Positions 34,766-44,495 are shown, counted from the first letter of the stretch. The stretch: DNA of 64,000 bases from JAXLQL01 sp046331625 (GCA_046331625.1 JAXLQL010000026.1:36839-100838); one strand, 5' to 3'. Made by a program: numbers and translations. Notes: a model not told the origin generated them from the sequence alone.

Positions 34766-37630
34766 TCAGTCCACGTAGAGGAACTCGTTCGAGGCGAGCA
34801 GCATCTGGCACAGGCTTTCCAGCGCCTTGCTGGAAGCAGTCTCGGTCGCAGTGTTCGCCAACCGGAAATTCTCGCTCTGCCTCTCGAGATGCTGTTTGGC
34901 AAGCGAGCGCTCCTCGGCATCGGGCTTGCGTGCGAAGGCCAGCAGGTAGACTTGCTCCACCGGATCGGCCGCCGCGCGCACGCGATCGGCCAGGTAACGC
35001 GCCTGCTCGAACATGAACTCGTCATTCATGAGCGCGAGCGATTGCAGCGGCGTGGCCGACTTCGATCGCCGCACGCAGTTCACCTGGATCGACGGGAAGT
35101 CGAACACCTGCAGGAACTGATGCGGATAATTCCGGCGCGACATCACATAGAGGCTGCGCCGCCAAGCCGGATGCGAGTTGTTCTCATCGGCGACCATTTC
35201 CTGCAAGCCGTCTGGCCGCACCTTGAGTTTCACCGCCGGACCACCCACCGCGCGATCGAGCTTGCCGCTCGCTGCCAGAATTCCATCGCGCACGCTCTCC
35301 GCATCCAGCCGCATCAGATCCTTGCGCCACAGCAGCTTGTTCTCCGGATCCACCTGTGCGGCATCGGCGCGATTGCGCGAAGCCTGGCGATAGACGCTCG
35401 ACGTCATGATCATCCGATGCAGCCGCTTCACGCTCCAGCCGTTCTGAGCGAAATCGACTGCGAGCCAGTCGAGCAGTTCCGGATGCGTGGGCTTCGATCC
35501 CATCTTGCCGAAGTTGTCCACGGTCTCCACAATGCCGCGTCCAAAATGCTGCTGCCACACGCGATTCACGAACACGCGCGCGGTGAGCGGATTGTCGGGG
35601 CGCGTCAGCCACTTCGCGAAAGCGAGCCGAAGCCCGCTCGAGCCTTCTGGCGTTTCGGCGGGGCGTTCGAGATCTCCACCCAGCACCTCGGGCACTCCGG
35701 GTGTCACTCGAGGACCCGGCGATTCGACATTGCCGCGTTGCAGCAGCCGCGCCACCGGCGGCGGACCCACGTCCCACAACGCTTCGATCCGGCCGGTCTT
35801 GCGCTTGAAGCCTTCCAGCGTCTTGATGCGATCGCGCAGCTTCGCGGCAAAGGCTCGCTCGTCTTCCTTCATTGCCTTGTCGACGTCTTCAGACGTAGGC
35901 TTGACCTGTTTCTCGAACTTGCCGGCCAGGAACTTCTGCACTTCCGTACGTTCCTCGGCCGCCACGGAAATCGCAGTTTTTGTTTCAGCGCGAATCGCGT
36001 CCGGAAGCGTGGCGAGCTTCGCTTCGAACAGCTTTTCTTCATACGGCGCGCGCAGCTTTTCGATCTGCTTGCGCAGAGACGCCACTTGCGAATCGATCTC
36101 CGCGTTGTACTTCTTGATCTGTTCCTCTTCCGCCGCCGGAACATCGGCCAGCCAGCGATTCTTCGGCTGTTTCCAGTTCATGGGATTGTATGCGGGCAGG
36201 AAGACTGACTGCAGGCGATAGTAGTCACGCTGCGCGATGGGATCGAACTTGTGCGTGTGGCATCGCGCGCAATTCACGGTGATGCCCATCACTCCCGTCG
36301 AAATCTTCTCGATGAGATCGAACAGCACGTCATAGCGTTCCTCCACGAGGTTGACGATGTCGGGATCGGTGCGGTCAAAGACGCTGCGCAGGAATCCGGT
36401 AGCCACCAGGGCGTTCTTGATCTCCGGCGTGTAGTGCTTGGCCTTGCGCCAGTCGTGAAGCTCGTCGCCGGCGAACTGTTCGATTAGGAAGCGATCATAC
36501 GGCTTGTCGCGGCGAAACGCGTCGATCACCCAGTCGCGATAACGCCAGATGCCGTCGTAGACCTCCACCACCGGAAAGCAGTTGTCGAACCCGGCGGCAT
36601 CGGTGTAGCCAGCCGCGTCGAGCCAGGTCCGCGCTTGTCGCTCGGCGTAATGCGGCGACTCGAGCAAGCGATCTACCAGACGCTCCCACGCACCCGGCTT
36701 CGTATCCGCCTGGAAAGCCGCGATCTCCTCAGGCGACGGCGGCAGTCCCGTGAGATCGAAAAAGGCACGCCGCACCAGTGCCGTGGTCGACGCGTCAGGC
36801 GAAAGCGAGATGCTCTTCGCTTCCAGCGCCGAGATCACGAAGTTGTCGATCGCCGTGCGCACACGAGCTTTCGCGTTCACCGCGGGAAGCGCCTTCTTGA
36901 CGGGCTTCTGGAACGCCCACCAGCCGCGCTGCTCCGCGGTGAACTGCGGCGCTTCGGCCTTGGAGAAGGCGGTCCGTTCGGGCCGCGACTCCCGCACCGG
37001 GAAGCTCGTCGCATCCACCCATCGCCGCAGCGCGCGAATCTCGACTTCGCCGAGGGGCTCGCCCGCACCCTTCGGAGGCATCGCCTTTGACGACACGAGC
37101 CGAATGAGGATGCTCTTGTCGGAAGCGCTCTCGTGCACCACCGGACCATTGGCTCCGCCCTTCAGCACCGCTTCCAGCGTGCGCAGGTCGAGCCCGCCCA
37201 TCGGTTTGTCGGAGGCATGGCACCCAAAACATTTCGCCTTTAGTACGGGAAGCGCCTCTTTCTGGAACAGCGCCTGTTGCTCTTTCCAGCGGCGCGCCGC
37301 GGCTTCGGCTTCGTCAGAAGGGCACCCGGCATCGATCCACTGCTTGATCGTTTCAATTTGCGCATCGGTGAGCTTCAGGTTGAAAGCGGGCGGAGGCATC
37401 ACGCGCTCGCTCACCTTCTTGAAGAGCAGGCTCTTGGCCGAGTCGCCCTTGACGATCACCGGACCCTGGCTGCTGCCGGCCAAAGCGGAAGTGGCCGTGC
37501 GCAGGTCCAGCCCGACCATCGAGCGTCCCCCGTGACACGCGAAACAATTCGCCGTGAATATGGGTAAAACATCTTTCTCGAATCGCGGTTGGGCCGCGAG
37601 CGGCAGAGCGGCCAACAGGAGCCATCTCAT
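34766..37630 (-). CDS. Planctomycete-type cytochrome C / DUF1549 / DUF1553 protein
   Basis: The true start is ATG 37630 with a signal peptide (MRWLLLAALPLAAQ), giving 954 residues; the open frame further upstream is a shadow of the DUF1501 gene. Two haem-c motifs, CFACH and CFGCH, lie in two tandem PSCyt1-type domains (residues about 15-110 and 120-210), and a third CxxCH (CARCH, followed by THKFDPI) lies within the DUF1549 part. DUF1553 occupies the C-terminal third (VNRVWQQHFGRGIV, THPELLDWLA). A Lys/Glu-rich helical insert lies between DUF1549 and DUF1553. The start overlaps the DUF1501 stop by ATGA. These exported proteins occur with DUF1501 proteins in Planctomycetota and Acidobacteriota; their reaction is not established. 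Confidence 0.9.
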   Translation of the reverse strand: MRWLLLAALPLAAQPRFEKDVLPIFTANCFACHGGRSMVGLDLRTATSALAGSSQGPVIVKGDSAKSLLFKKVSERVMPPPAFNLKLTDAQIETIKQWIDAGCPSDEAEAAARRWKEQQALFQKEALPVLKAKCFGCHASDKPMGGLDLRTLEAVLKGGANGPVVHESASDKSILIRLVSSKAMPPKGAGEPLGEVEIRALRRWVDATSFPVRESRPERTAFSKAEAPQFTAEQRGWWAFQKPVKKALPAVNAKARVRTAIDNFVISALEAKSISLSPDASTTALVRRAFFDLTGLPPSPEEIAAFQADTKPGAWERLVDRLLESPHYAERQARTWLDAAGYTDAAGFDNCFPVVEVYDGIWRYRDWVIDAFRRDKPYDRFLIEQFAGDELHDWRKAKHYTPEIKNALVATGFLRSVFDRTDPDIVNLVEERYDVLFDLIEKISTGVMGITVNCARCHTHKFDPIAQRDYYRLQSVFLPAYNPMNWKQPKNRWLADVPAAEEEQIKKYNAEIDSQVASLRKQIEKLRAPYEEKLFEAKLATLPDAIRAETKTAISVAAEERTEVQKFLAGKFEKQVKPTSEDVDKAMKEDERAFAAKLRDRIKTLEGFKRKTGRIEALWDVGPPPVARLLQRGNVESPGPRVTPGVPEVLGGDLERPAETPEGSSGLRLAFAKWLTRPDNPLTARVFVNRVWQQHFGRGIVETVDNFGKMGSKPTHPELLDWLAVDFAQNGWSVKRLHRMIMTSSVYRQASRNRADAAQVDPENKLLWRKDLMRLDAESVRDGILAASGKLDRAVGGPAVKLKVRPDGLQEMVADENNSHPAWRRSLYVMSRRNYPHQFLQVFDFPSIQVNCVRRSKSATPLQSLALMNDEFMFEQARYLADRVRAAADPVEQVYLLAFARKPDAEERSLAKQHLERQSENFRLANTATETASSKALESLCQMLLASNEFLYVD

Positions 37631-39042
37631 GCGCGCTTCTCCCGTTTGTCCACCAATTCCATCACCGGTTCCGCCCCGGTGACGCTCGAGTCGGTGGGCG
37701 TCTGTTCCCGCCCGGCGTGCGTGAACGTCATCCGCCGGTGGTCGAGCCCCAGCATGTGGAGCAACGTCGCCTGCAGGTTCGGAACGCTCACTCGATTCAC
37801 GGCGGCCTTGTAGCCGAACTCGTCCGTCTCGCCGTACACGAAGCCTTTCTTGAATCCGCCACCCGCGAACAGCAGCGTGAAGGCGTTGCGATTGTGATCC
37901 CGGCCATCGGAGTTTTGCGTGGTGGGCAAGCGGCCGAATTCGCCGCCCCACATCACGACGGTCGAATCGAGCAGACCTCGGCCGGACAAATCTTTGATGA
38001 GCCCCGCCGAAGGCAGATCGGTCTTGGCGCAGATCCTCGGCAGGTCTGTCTTGAGTTTCGAGTGCGTATCCCAAGGTTGCCCTACGCCGGGAAACACCTG
38101 CACGAAGCGAACCCCTGACTCCACCAGTTTCCTCGCCATCAGGCAGCGCAGCCCGAATCCCGCCGTGAGCGGATTGTCCAAGCCGTACAGCTTGCGCGTG
38201 GCTTCGGTCTCCTTCGAGATGTCGAGCACTTCCATCGCCGCCACCTGCATGCGCGCCGCAAGCTCGTAGTTTTGGATGCGCGCCTCGAGTTCGAATTCGC
38301 CGGGGCGATCCTGCTGATGCTTGCGGTTCAGTTGCTGCAGGAAGTCCATCGCGCCTCGCTGCGCGCCGGGCGGCAACGGATCGGCTGGCGAAAGATTGTG
38401 CACCGGAACGCCGCTCGACGAGAACTCCACGCCTTGATACAGCGCTGGCAGCCATCCGTTTGACCACAACTGCTTGCCGCTTACCGGATACCCTTCCGGA
38501 TCACGCAGCACGATGTAGGCGGGAAGATTCCGGTTCACCGTGCCCAGCGCATAGCTGATCCACGCGCCCAGCACCGGGCGGCCCGGAAAGATCCGGCACG
38601 TGTGGAGCATGTTCAAGCCTTCTGGATGATTGTTGTGCTCGGTGTGCATGGAGCGGATCATGCACAACTCATCCGCCATCTTGCCCATCTCGGGCAGAAT
38701 CTCGGAGATCTCCATCCCGCATTGGCCGTGCTTCTGGAACTGGAACGGACTCGGCAACAGCACGTTTGCGTTGTTCGGTTGATGGATCTCGACGCCATCC
38801 GGATGCGGCTTGCCCGCCATCTTCGTCAGCATCGGCTTGGGATCGAATAGATCCATTTGGCTCGGACCGCCGTTGTGCACGATCTGAATCACCGCTTTCG
38901 CGCTCGGGTCGAAATGCGGCTTGCGCGGCGCGAGGTCCTGTGGAATCGCGGCGCCCTCGAGCGAGCGCAAAGCAAGCGTGCCGAATCCGAGGCCAGTCAT
39001 TTCGAGCAGACGGCGCCGCGAGATCGCGGATGGCGAAAGCAT
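37627..39042 (-). CDS. DUF1501 domain protein, Tat signal (first copy)
   Basis: The 471-residue protein carries a twin-arginine signal (SAISRRRLLEMTGLGFGTL) and an alkaline-phosphatase-like / sulfatase-like fold typical of DUF1501, with HNGGPSQMDLFDPKP near the N-terminus, the central TEHNNHPEGLNM and late VVMWGGEFGR and GRDHNRNAF, which hold candidate metal-binding Asp, His and Glu. It is the first gene of the pair with the downstream cytochrome-type protein. A perfect TATAAT on the minus strand at 39049-39054 sits exactly 6 nt before the ATG, and there is no ribosome binding site, which suggests a leaderless transcript. The substrate is unknown. Confidence 0.88.
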   Translation of the reverse strand: MLSPSAISRRRLLEMTGLGFGTLALRSLEGAAIPQDLAPRKPHFDPSAKAVIQIVHNGGPSQMDLFDPKPMLTKMAGKPHPDGVEIHQPNNANVLLPSPFQFQKHGQCGMEISEILPEMGKMADELCMIRSMHTEHNNHPEGLNMLHTCRIFPGRPVLGAWISYALGTVNRNLPAYIVLRDPEGYPVSGKQLWSNGWLPALYQGVEFSSSGVPVHNLSPADPLPPGAQRGAMDFLQQLNRKHQQDRPGEFELEARIQNYELAARMQVAAMEVLDISKETEATRKLYGLDNPLTAGFGLRCLMARKLVESGVRFVQVFPGVGQPWDTHSKLKTDLPRICAKTDLPSAGLIKDLSGRGLLDSTVVMWGGEFGRLPTTQNSDGRDHNRNAFTLLFAGGGFKKGFVYGETDEFGYKAAVNRVSVPNLQATLLHMLGLDHRRMTFTHAGREQTPTDSSVTGAEPVMELVDKREKRA

Positions 39043-39048
39043 GGTTGA

Positions 39049-39054
39049 ATTATA
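39049..39054 (-). promoter_or_regulatory. TATAAT -10 element 6 nt before the DUF1501 start
   Basis: On the minus strand TATAAT is followed by TCAACC and then the ATG at 39042. With the usual 6-7 nt between -10 and transcription start, the RNA would begin at the start codon itself. The -35 is poor. Confidence 0.55.
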
Positions 39055-39089
39055 TGTCCGCGCCGAGCGCCCCGGAGTAACCTGTAGAG

Positions 39090-40253
39090 ATGTTTCCCGA
39101 GGAAGTGCACCGCCGGCGGTTTCTGGCGTGGTTAGCGGCTAGTCCCGCACTGGCCCAAGACGCGCAACCGATCGCTTCACCCAAAGACGCGATCAACGTG
39201 ATGGACTTCGAAGCCGCGGCCCGCAAGGCCCTGCCTCCCGCGCATTTCGGTTATCTCGCTACCGGCGTAGATGATGACATTACGCTGCGTGCGAACCGCC
39301 AAGGCTTCGAGCGATTCTACCTGCGCCCGCGGCGCCTCGTGGACATTCGCACCGCCGATTTGCGCACCGAGATTTTCGGCACAACTTGGGAGATGCCAAT
39401 CGGCCTCGCGCCCGTAGGAAATCAGAAAGCGTTCCATCCCGAGGGCGAAGTCCCCGTGGCGCGGGCCGCCAAGGCCAAGCGCGCGATGCAGGTGCTCTCC
39501 ACCGCCACCAACACATCCGTGGAAGACGTAGCGAAGGAACTCGGACGCCCGCCTTGGTATCAGCTCTATCCGAGCTCGCGTTGGGAAGTGACCGAGCGGC
39601 TGGTGCGGCGCGTGGAGCAGGCCGGATGTCCGGTGCTGGCGCTCACGGTGGACACGCAGGCCGGCCGCCACACGGAAACATTCGAACGCTGGAAGCTGCT
39701 CGATAAACGCGAGTGCCCCGTGTGTCACGGCACGCGGCAAGAGGACTTCTTCCGCCGCAAACCAATGTTCTCTGGTATCGATGTGGAAGGTCTACGCACC
39801 GCCAATGCGAGCCTGAACTGGGAGCACGTGCGCCGCTTGCGCAAGATGACGCAGATGAAGCTGCTCATCAAAGGAATCGAAACGCGGGAAGACGCGCAAC
39901 TGTGTCGCGAGAACGGGCTCGACGGGCTCATCGTGTCGAATCACGGCGGGCGCGCCGAAGAGAGTGGTCGCGGAACTATCGAGTGCTTGCCCGAAATAGT
40001 CGAAGGCGCCGGAGGACTCGCCGTGTTCATCGATGGCGGCTTCCGTCGCGGGACCGATATCTTCAAGGCTCTCGCGCTTGGGGCGAAGGCAGTGTTCGTC
40101 GGTCGACCTTATGTCTGGGGACTTGCTGCGTTCGGGCAGCCGGGCGTCGAGCGCGTGCTCGACATCCTGCGGGTGGAGTTCGAACTGGTGATGAAGCAGT
40201 GCGGCGTCACGTCGGTCGCACAGATCGGCCGAGGTTCAGTCGGGATCCGGTAA
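39090..40253 (+). CDS. FMN-dependent alpha-hydroxy-acid oxidase/dehydrogenase with a haem-c motif, exported
   Basis: The 387-residue protein starts with a Tat-like signal (HRRRFLAWLAASPALAQ) and then has the TIM-barrel FMN fold of lactate oxidase and glycolate oxidase. Seen are PIGLAPVG, the STATNTSVEDVA strand, WYQLYPSS, the FMN Lys in LLIKGIETREDA, the catalytic-base His in SNHGGRAEESGR, and the phosphate-binding DGGFRRGTDIFKALALGAKA followed by VFVGRP. In the loop before the lid, residues 209-213 read CPVCH, a complete c-type haem attachment motif, in KRECPVCHGTRQ. With export to the periplasm this could make a flavocytochrome c passing electrons to a respiratory carrier instead of oxygen. 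It stands alone on its strand between the two DUF1501/cytochrome-type pairs. Substrate unproven. Confidence 0.88.
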   Translation: MFPEEVHRRRFLAWLAASPALAQDAQPIASPKDAINVMDFEAAARKALPPAHFGYLATGVDDDITLRANRQGFERFYLRPRRLVDIRTADLRTEIFGTTWEMPIGLAPVGNQKAFHPEGEVPVARAAKAKRAMQVLSTATNTSVEDVAKELGRPPWYQLYPSSRWEVTERLVRRVEQAGCPVLALTVDTQAGRHTETFERWKLLDKRECPVCHGTRQEDFFRRKPMFSGIDVEGLRTANASLNWEHVRRLRKMTQMKLLIKGIETREDAQLCRENGLDGLIVSNHGGRAEESGRGTIECLPEIVEGAGGLAVFIDGGFRRGTDIFKALALGAKAVFVGRPYVWGLAAFGQPGVERVLDILRVEFELVMKQCGVTSVAQIGRGSVGIR

Positions 40254-40388
40254 GGCGGAACTGCGGTCCGTTGCGGACGTTCGGTCCCGCAACCACGTCA
40301 ATCTTCAACGTTCTCGCACGAACCGTACCCGCGAACCGGAAGCCTTCCTTCGGGATGGCGGCATTCATCGCCTCCACTTCCTCCAATC

Positions 40389-41774
40389 TCAATCAGCCAC
40401 GATCGCTTGGACCACCTGCCCATGCACATCCGTCAGCCGCATCTGCCGGCCGCCAAACGCATAGTCGAGCCGCTTGTGATCGAGCCCGAGCAGATGCAGA
40501 ATGGTCGCGTGCAGGTCATGCACGTGGACCTTGTTCTCCGCCGGGTAGAATCCGAAGTCGTCCGTCGAGCCATACACGACCCCGGGTTTCACACCGCCGC
40601 CGGCCATCCACAACGAAAACGCGTAGGGATGATGATCGCGACCCACGCGCTCACCGGCTCCTTGCACCGTGGGGCTCCGCCCGAACTCGCCCGTCCAAAG
40701 CACGAGCGTATCGTCGAGCATGCCGCGAGCTTTGAGGTCCTGCACCAGCGCCCACATCGGCCGATCCGTCGCCTTGGCGTTCACCGTGTGGCCCTTGATC
40801 AAATCCGCGTGCTGGTCCCACCGGTCGAAACCCTCACGCCGCGGTGAGAGCACTTCCACGAAGCGAACGCCGCGTTCCACCAACCGGCGCGCGATCAGGC
40901 AAGCGCGGCCGTAGTCTTCCGTATCGCGCTCGCCGATTCCGTAGAGTTGTCGCGTCGCCTGTGATTCCCCTTCGATATTGGCCAACTCCGGAACAGCCGC
41001 CTGCATGCGAAACGCGAGTTCATAGTTGGCGATCGCCGCCTGCATATCGCTCGGGTTGCCATAGCGTGCTGAAGCACCCTGATCGAGATCGCGCAACAGA
41101 TCGAGCTTCGCGCGTTGGCGCGCCGGATCGCGCGGGGCCAAGTCGGCAACGGGCTGGCGTCCGCGGCGAAACAGCGATCCTTGATACGAAGCAGGTAGGA
41201 ATCCCGCCGAGAACAAGTCGAGCCCGCCGGGCGGAATCATTCCCGTGTCGAGCACCACATACCCGGGCAGATTGCGCGACTCGTTGCCGAGCCCGTACGA
41301 GATCCACGCGCCCATCGACGGGCGCCCTTGCAAACCCGAACCCGAATGCATGAAGTAGTTGGCGGCGGTGTGCTCGGAGTGATCGGCCACCATTGACCGC
41401 ACGATCGCGAGGTCATCCACCATCGAAGCCACATGCGGGAAGAGGTTCGAGACATCGGCGCCCGCGTGGCCGTACTTGGCGAATGGGAACGGCGACGCCC
41501 ACAGCATCGAGCTCTCGGCTCGCACGAGCTTGGGTCGCGCCACCGGGATCGGCTGGCCGGCATATTTCGCGACAGCAGGCTTGGGATCGAACGAGTCAAT
41601 GTGCGAGACTCCGCCATCCATATAAAGAAGGATCACCGCCTTGGCGCGAGGCTTGAAATGCGGAGCGCGCAGCGCGAACGGATCCGTCGCCGCGGCTTCT
41701 GCCCGGAGTGCCGCCAATGACAGGGCTCCGAAGCCCATGGCGTGATGCGTGAGAAAGTGGCGGCGTGAGGTCAT
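40389..41774 (-). CDS. DUF1501 domain protein, Tat signal (second copy)
   Basis: The 461-residue protein starts with a twin-arginine signal (MTSRRHFLTHHAMGFGALSL). It shares with the first copy the segments YMDGGVSHIDSFDPKP, VADHSEHTAANYFMHSG, LGAWISYGLG-type strands, LVLWTGEFGR and GRDHHPYAF, which place conserved Asp and His residues. It lies 3 bp after the second cytochrome-type gene, so here the DUF1501 gene comes second in the operon, the reverse of the first pair. The 135 bp between its 3' end and the FMN oxidase hold no gene I can support. Confidence 0.88.
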   Translation of the reverse strand: MTSRRHFLTHHAMGFGALSLAALRAEAAATDPFALRAPHFKPRAKAVILLYMDGGVSHIDSFDPKPAVAKYAGQPIPVARPKLVRAESSMLWASPFPFAKYGHAGADVSNLFPHVASMVDDLAIVRSMVADHSEHTAANYFMHSGSGLQGRPSMGAWISYGLGNESRNLPGYVVLDTGMIPPGGLDLFSAGFLPASYQGSLFRRGRQPVADLAPRDPARQRAKLDLLRDLDQGASARYGNPSDMQAAIANYELAFRMQAAVPELANIEGESQATRQLYGIGERDTEDYGRACLIARRLVERGVRFVEVLSPRREGFDRWDQHADLIKGHTVNAKATDRPMWALVQDLKARGMLDDTLVLWTGEFGRSPTVQGAGERVGRDHHPYAFSLWMAGGGVKPGVVYGSTDDFGFYPAENKVHVHDLHATILHLLGLDHKRLDYAFGGRQMRLTDVHGQVVQAIVAD

Positions 41775-41777
41775 GGG

Positions 41778-44456
41778 TTACTCGAGGAAGAGGAACTCCT
41801 TGGCGTTGAACAAGACGTGCGCCACCTCGGTCCATGTGCCTTGCTCGGCGAGGAAGCGTTGGATGCGCGCGCGCTCGCCGTCATCGGGGCGGCGGGCGAA
41901 CGCCGACTCATACATCGCGTTGAGCCGCTCCGTGGGATCCGAGTACGCGGCGGTGGTTCGTTCGGCCCACTTCGCCGCTTGCTGATTCACGAACTCGTTG
42001 TTGAGCAGAGCCAGCGCCTGCGCGGGCACTGACGACACGGCGCGCCGGCCCATGGTAGTGGCCGGCAACGGATAGTCGAACGCGAGCAGCAACGGCAACA
42101 GGAAATTGCGGCGCACCTCGAGATACACGCTTCGGCGGCCCTTTCCATCCAGCGGACCCGACTCGGGTTTCCCGCGCCCTTCCTGCCACTCGCTGATGTA
42201 AGGCGTGACGGACGGCCCGTGCACGGAAGGATCGAGCGATCCCGCCACTGAGAGGATCGCGTCGCGAATCGACTCGGCGTCGAGTCTGCGCACTGGCATA
42301 TGCGACAGCATGCGATTGCGTGGATCGGCTTCACGTGCCGCATCGGAGACCGCCGACGACATCCGATAAGCGTTCGAGAGCACGATCAGCCGGTGCATCG
42401 CTTTCACTGACCATCCCGATTGGATGAAGCGCGAAGCGAGCCAATCGAGCAGTTCCGGATGCGAGGGCCGCTCGCCCATCAACCCGAAGTTGTCCACCGT
42501 GCCGACGATCCCTTCGCCGAAGTGATGCTTCCAGATGCGATTCACCATCACGCGTGCAAACAGCGGGTTGGCGGGGTCGGTAAGCGACTTGGCGAGCGCC
42601 GCGCGCCCGCTGCCATCGCGATACGGCGCCGGATCGGAAGCGCCCAGGACAGTGAGGAAGTGGCGGTCCACCTCGGCCCCCTGCTGCAGATGATTGCCGC
42701 GCACGTGCACGTGCATGTTGCTCGGGGCGTCTTCATAAGAGACGCGTCCAAAGGTCTCCACCGGGAGCTGCGCTTCGAGTTCGCCACCGGCGAGCGCGGG
42801 CAGCACTTCGTCCGCTGAAGTTGGCGGCTCTTTTCGATCGGAGAAGACAATCGCATCCACCGCGATATGGCCATTGTCGAGACGGTCCGCGATTTCGAGA
42901 TGGCAAACCTGCCCCACCTCTTCTTTGAGCGTGATCGTCTTCCAGCGCAGTCGCCGGTCGCCATCGCCGGCCACTCCTTTCGGATATCGGCCCGGAGCGA
43001 AGATCGTGACCGCGAGTTTCGACGGCTCTTCGCGGACCGGGCTGAACTTGGTTCCAGCCACCCGAACATGAATGTATTTTTTGTTTGGAACAAAACTGCG
43101 CGAAACCAGGATTCCGGTAAGGCGATTGGAAACCAGCCGCGACGAGTCGAGCACGCCGCCGTCATGCTTGCGGAACGCAGCGCCTGACAAGTGCCACCGG
43201 GGCAAAGCAAGATCATCGAACGAGTCGAACAACTCGTCGCCCTCGCGAACAGCGAGCGCGGGCGATGGATTCCGCGAGCCGTTGCGCATGCGGCCGATCA
43301 CGGCTTCGCCTTCGGCAATCACCGCGGGTGACGCGACCGACGCGAGCGTGGTCCGCGTCGAATCAATGATTCCTCCCAGTGCGTAGTAGTCTTCCGTTGG
43401 GATCGGATCGAACTTGTGATCGTGGCAACGTGCGCAGGCGATGGTGAGCCCGAGGAAGGTCTTGCCGAACACGTCGATGCGCGAATCCCGCATTTCGGTG
43501 CGGACCTCTTCGAGATCCGTGGCCCCGTTACGCTCCTCCTGCAGGCCGAGGAATCCGGATGCGATGAGCGAGTCCACGTAGCGGCCATCGGGTGAAAGCC
43601 GCCGCGCGGGCATCAGGTCCGCGGCGAGTTGCTCTTGGACGAAACGGTCATACGGCAGATCCGAGTTGAAGGCGCGGATCACGTAGTCGCGATAGCGCCA
43701 GCCTTCGAACTTGTAGAAGTCGAATTCATGGCCGTTGGTCTCGGCGAAGCGGACGAGGTCGAACCAGTGCCGTGCCCAGCGCTCGCCGTAGTGGGGAGAG
43801 GAGAGCAGGCGCTCGACCACTTTCTCATACGCATCGGCCGAGCGGTCATTGACGAATGCCGAGATCTCGTCAGGCGTGGGTGGAAGTCCAGTCAGATCGA
43901 AGGTGAGACGCCGCAGCAGCGCACGTTTCGACGCTGGAGGCGCCGGCGAGAGTCCCGTTGACTCCAGGCGCGCGAGCAGGAACTGGTCCACCGGCGTGCG
44001 GACCGCGGCTGCATTTCGCACAGCCGGAAGCTGTGGATCGCGAACAGGCTGAAAGCTCCAATGCCGGCGCGCTTTCTCCCAGTCGATTGACGGCTTGACC
44101 GCGGACGCGGCTTCTACCCGCGGATCGGGCGCGCCGAGCCGGATCCAGTTGCGGAAGTCTTCGATCACTTGGTCCGGCAGCTTGCCCGTTGGCGGCATCT
44201 TCAGCGCGTCGCGATGCGAGAGCGCGCGGATGAGCAGGCTCGATTCGGGCTCGCCGGCCACGAACACGGCGCCGCGGGATCCGCCACGAGCGACGCCGGC
44301 CTTGCTGTCGAGCGCGAGTCCGCCGGAAGCCTTGGCCGATGAGTGGCACGAATAGCAGCGCGTTGCGAGAACCGGACGAATGCGGGTTTCGAAGAACTCT
44401 ACGCCGGTCTGCGCATGGAGACCGAGGGCAAGCGTAGCGATGAAAAGCCGGCGCAT
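41778..44456 (-). CDS. Planctomycete-type cytochrome C / DUF1549 / DUF1553 protein (second copy)
   Basis: The 892-residue exported protein (MRRLFIATLALGLHAQ) has one N-terminal PSCyt1 domain with haem motif CYSCH, then DUF1549 with LTFDLTGLPPTPDEI and HYGERWARHWFDLVRFAETN and an internal CARCH followed by DHKFDPI, then a carbohydrate-binding-like insert (about 400-560), then DUF1553 (MVNRIWKHHFGEGIVGTVDN, SHPELLDWLA). It differs from the other copy by one PSCyt1 domain fewer and by the beta-rich insert. It is first in its operon, followed by DUF1501, and is divergent from the SGNH hydrolase gene. Confidence 0.9.
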   Translation of the reverse strand: MRRLFIATLALGLHAQTGVEFFETRIRPVLATRCYSCHSSAKASGGLALDSKAGVARGGSRGAVFVAGEPESSLLIRALSHRDALKMPPTGKLPDQVIEDFRNWIRLGAPDPRVEAASAVKPSIDWEKARRHWSFQPVRDPQLPAVRNAAAVRTPVDQFLLARLESTGLSPAPPASKRALLRRLTFDLTGLPPTPDEISAFVNDRSADAYEKVVERLLSSPHYGERWARHWFDLVRFAETNGHEFDFYKFEGWRYRDYVIRAFNSDLPYDRFVQEQLAADLMPARRLSPDGRYVDSLIASGFLGLQEERNGATDLEEVRTEMRDSRIDVFGKTFLGLTIACARCHDHKFDPIPTEDYYALGGIIDSTRTTLASVASPAVIAEGEAVIGRMRNGSRNPSPALAVREGDELFDSFDDLALPRWHLSGAAFRKHDGGVLDSSRLVSNRLTGILVSRSFVPNKKYIHVRVAGTKFSPVREEPSKLAVTIFAPGRYPKGVAGDGDRRLRWKTITLKEEVGQVCHLEIADRLDNGHIAVDAIVFSDRKEPPTSADEVLPALAGGELEAQLPVETFGRVSYEDAPSNMHVHVRGNHLQQGAEVDRHFLTVLGASDPAPYRDGSGRAALAKSLTDPANPLFARVMVNRIWKHHFGEGIVGTVDNFGLMGERPSHPELLDWLASRFIQSGWSVKAMHRLIVLSNAYRMSSAVSDAAREADPRNRMLSHMPVRRLDAESIRDAILSVAGSLDPSVHGPSVTPYISEWQEGRGKPESGPLDGKGRRSVYLEVRRNFLLPLLLAFDYPLPATTMGRRAVSSVPAQALALLNNEFVNQQAAKWAERTTAAYSDPTERLNAMYESAFARRPDDGERARIQRFLAEQGTWTEVAHVLFNAKEFLFLE

Positions 44457-44495
44457 CGATTTGCGGCCATTCTATCATTGGATACTCTGAAGAGC

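Noticed and set aside
40207..40392. Small minus-strand ORF between the FMN oxidase and the second DUF1501 gene
   Set aside because: ATG at 40368 has GGAGG-like sequence in front, but the ORF overlaps the end of the FMN oxidase gene, has no recognised motif and continues directly behind the DUF1501 stop. I could not tell it from chance.
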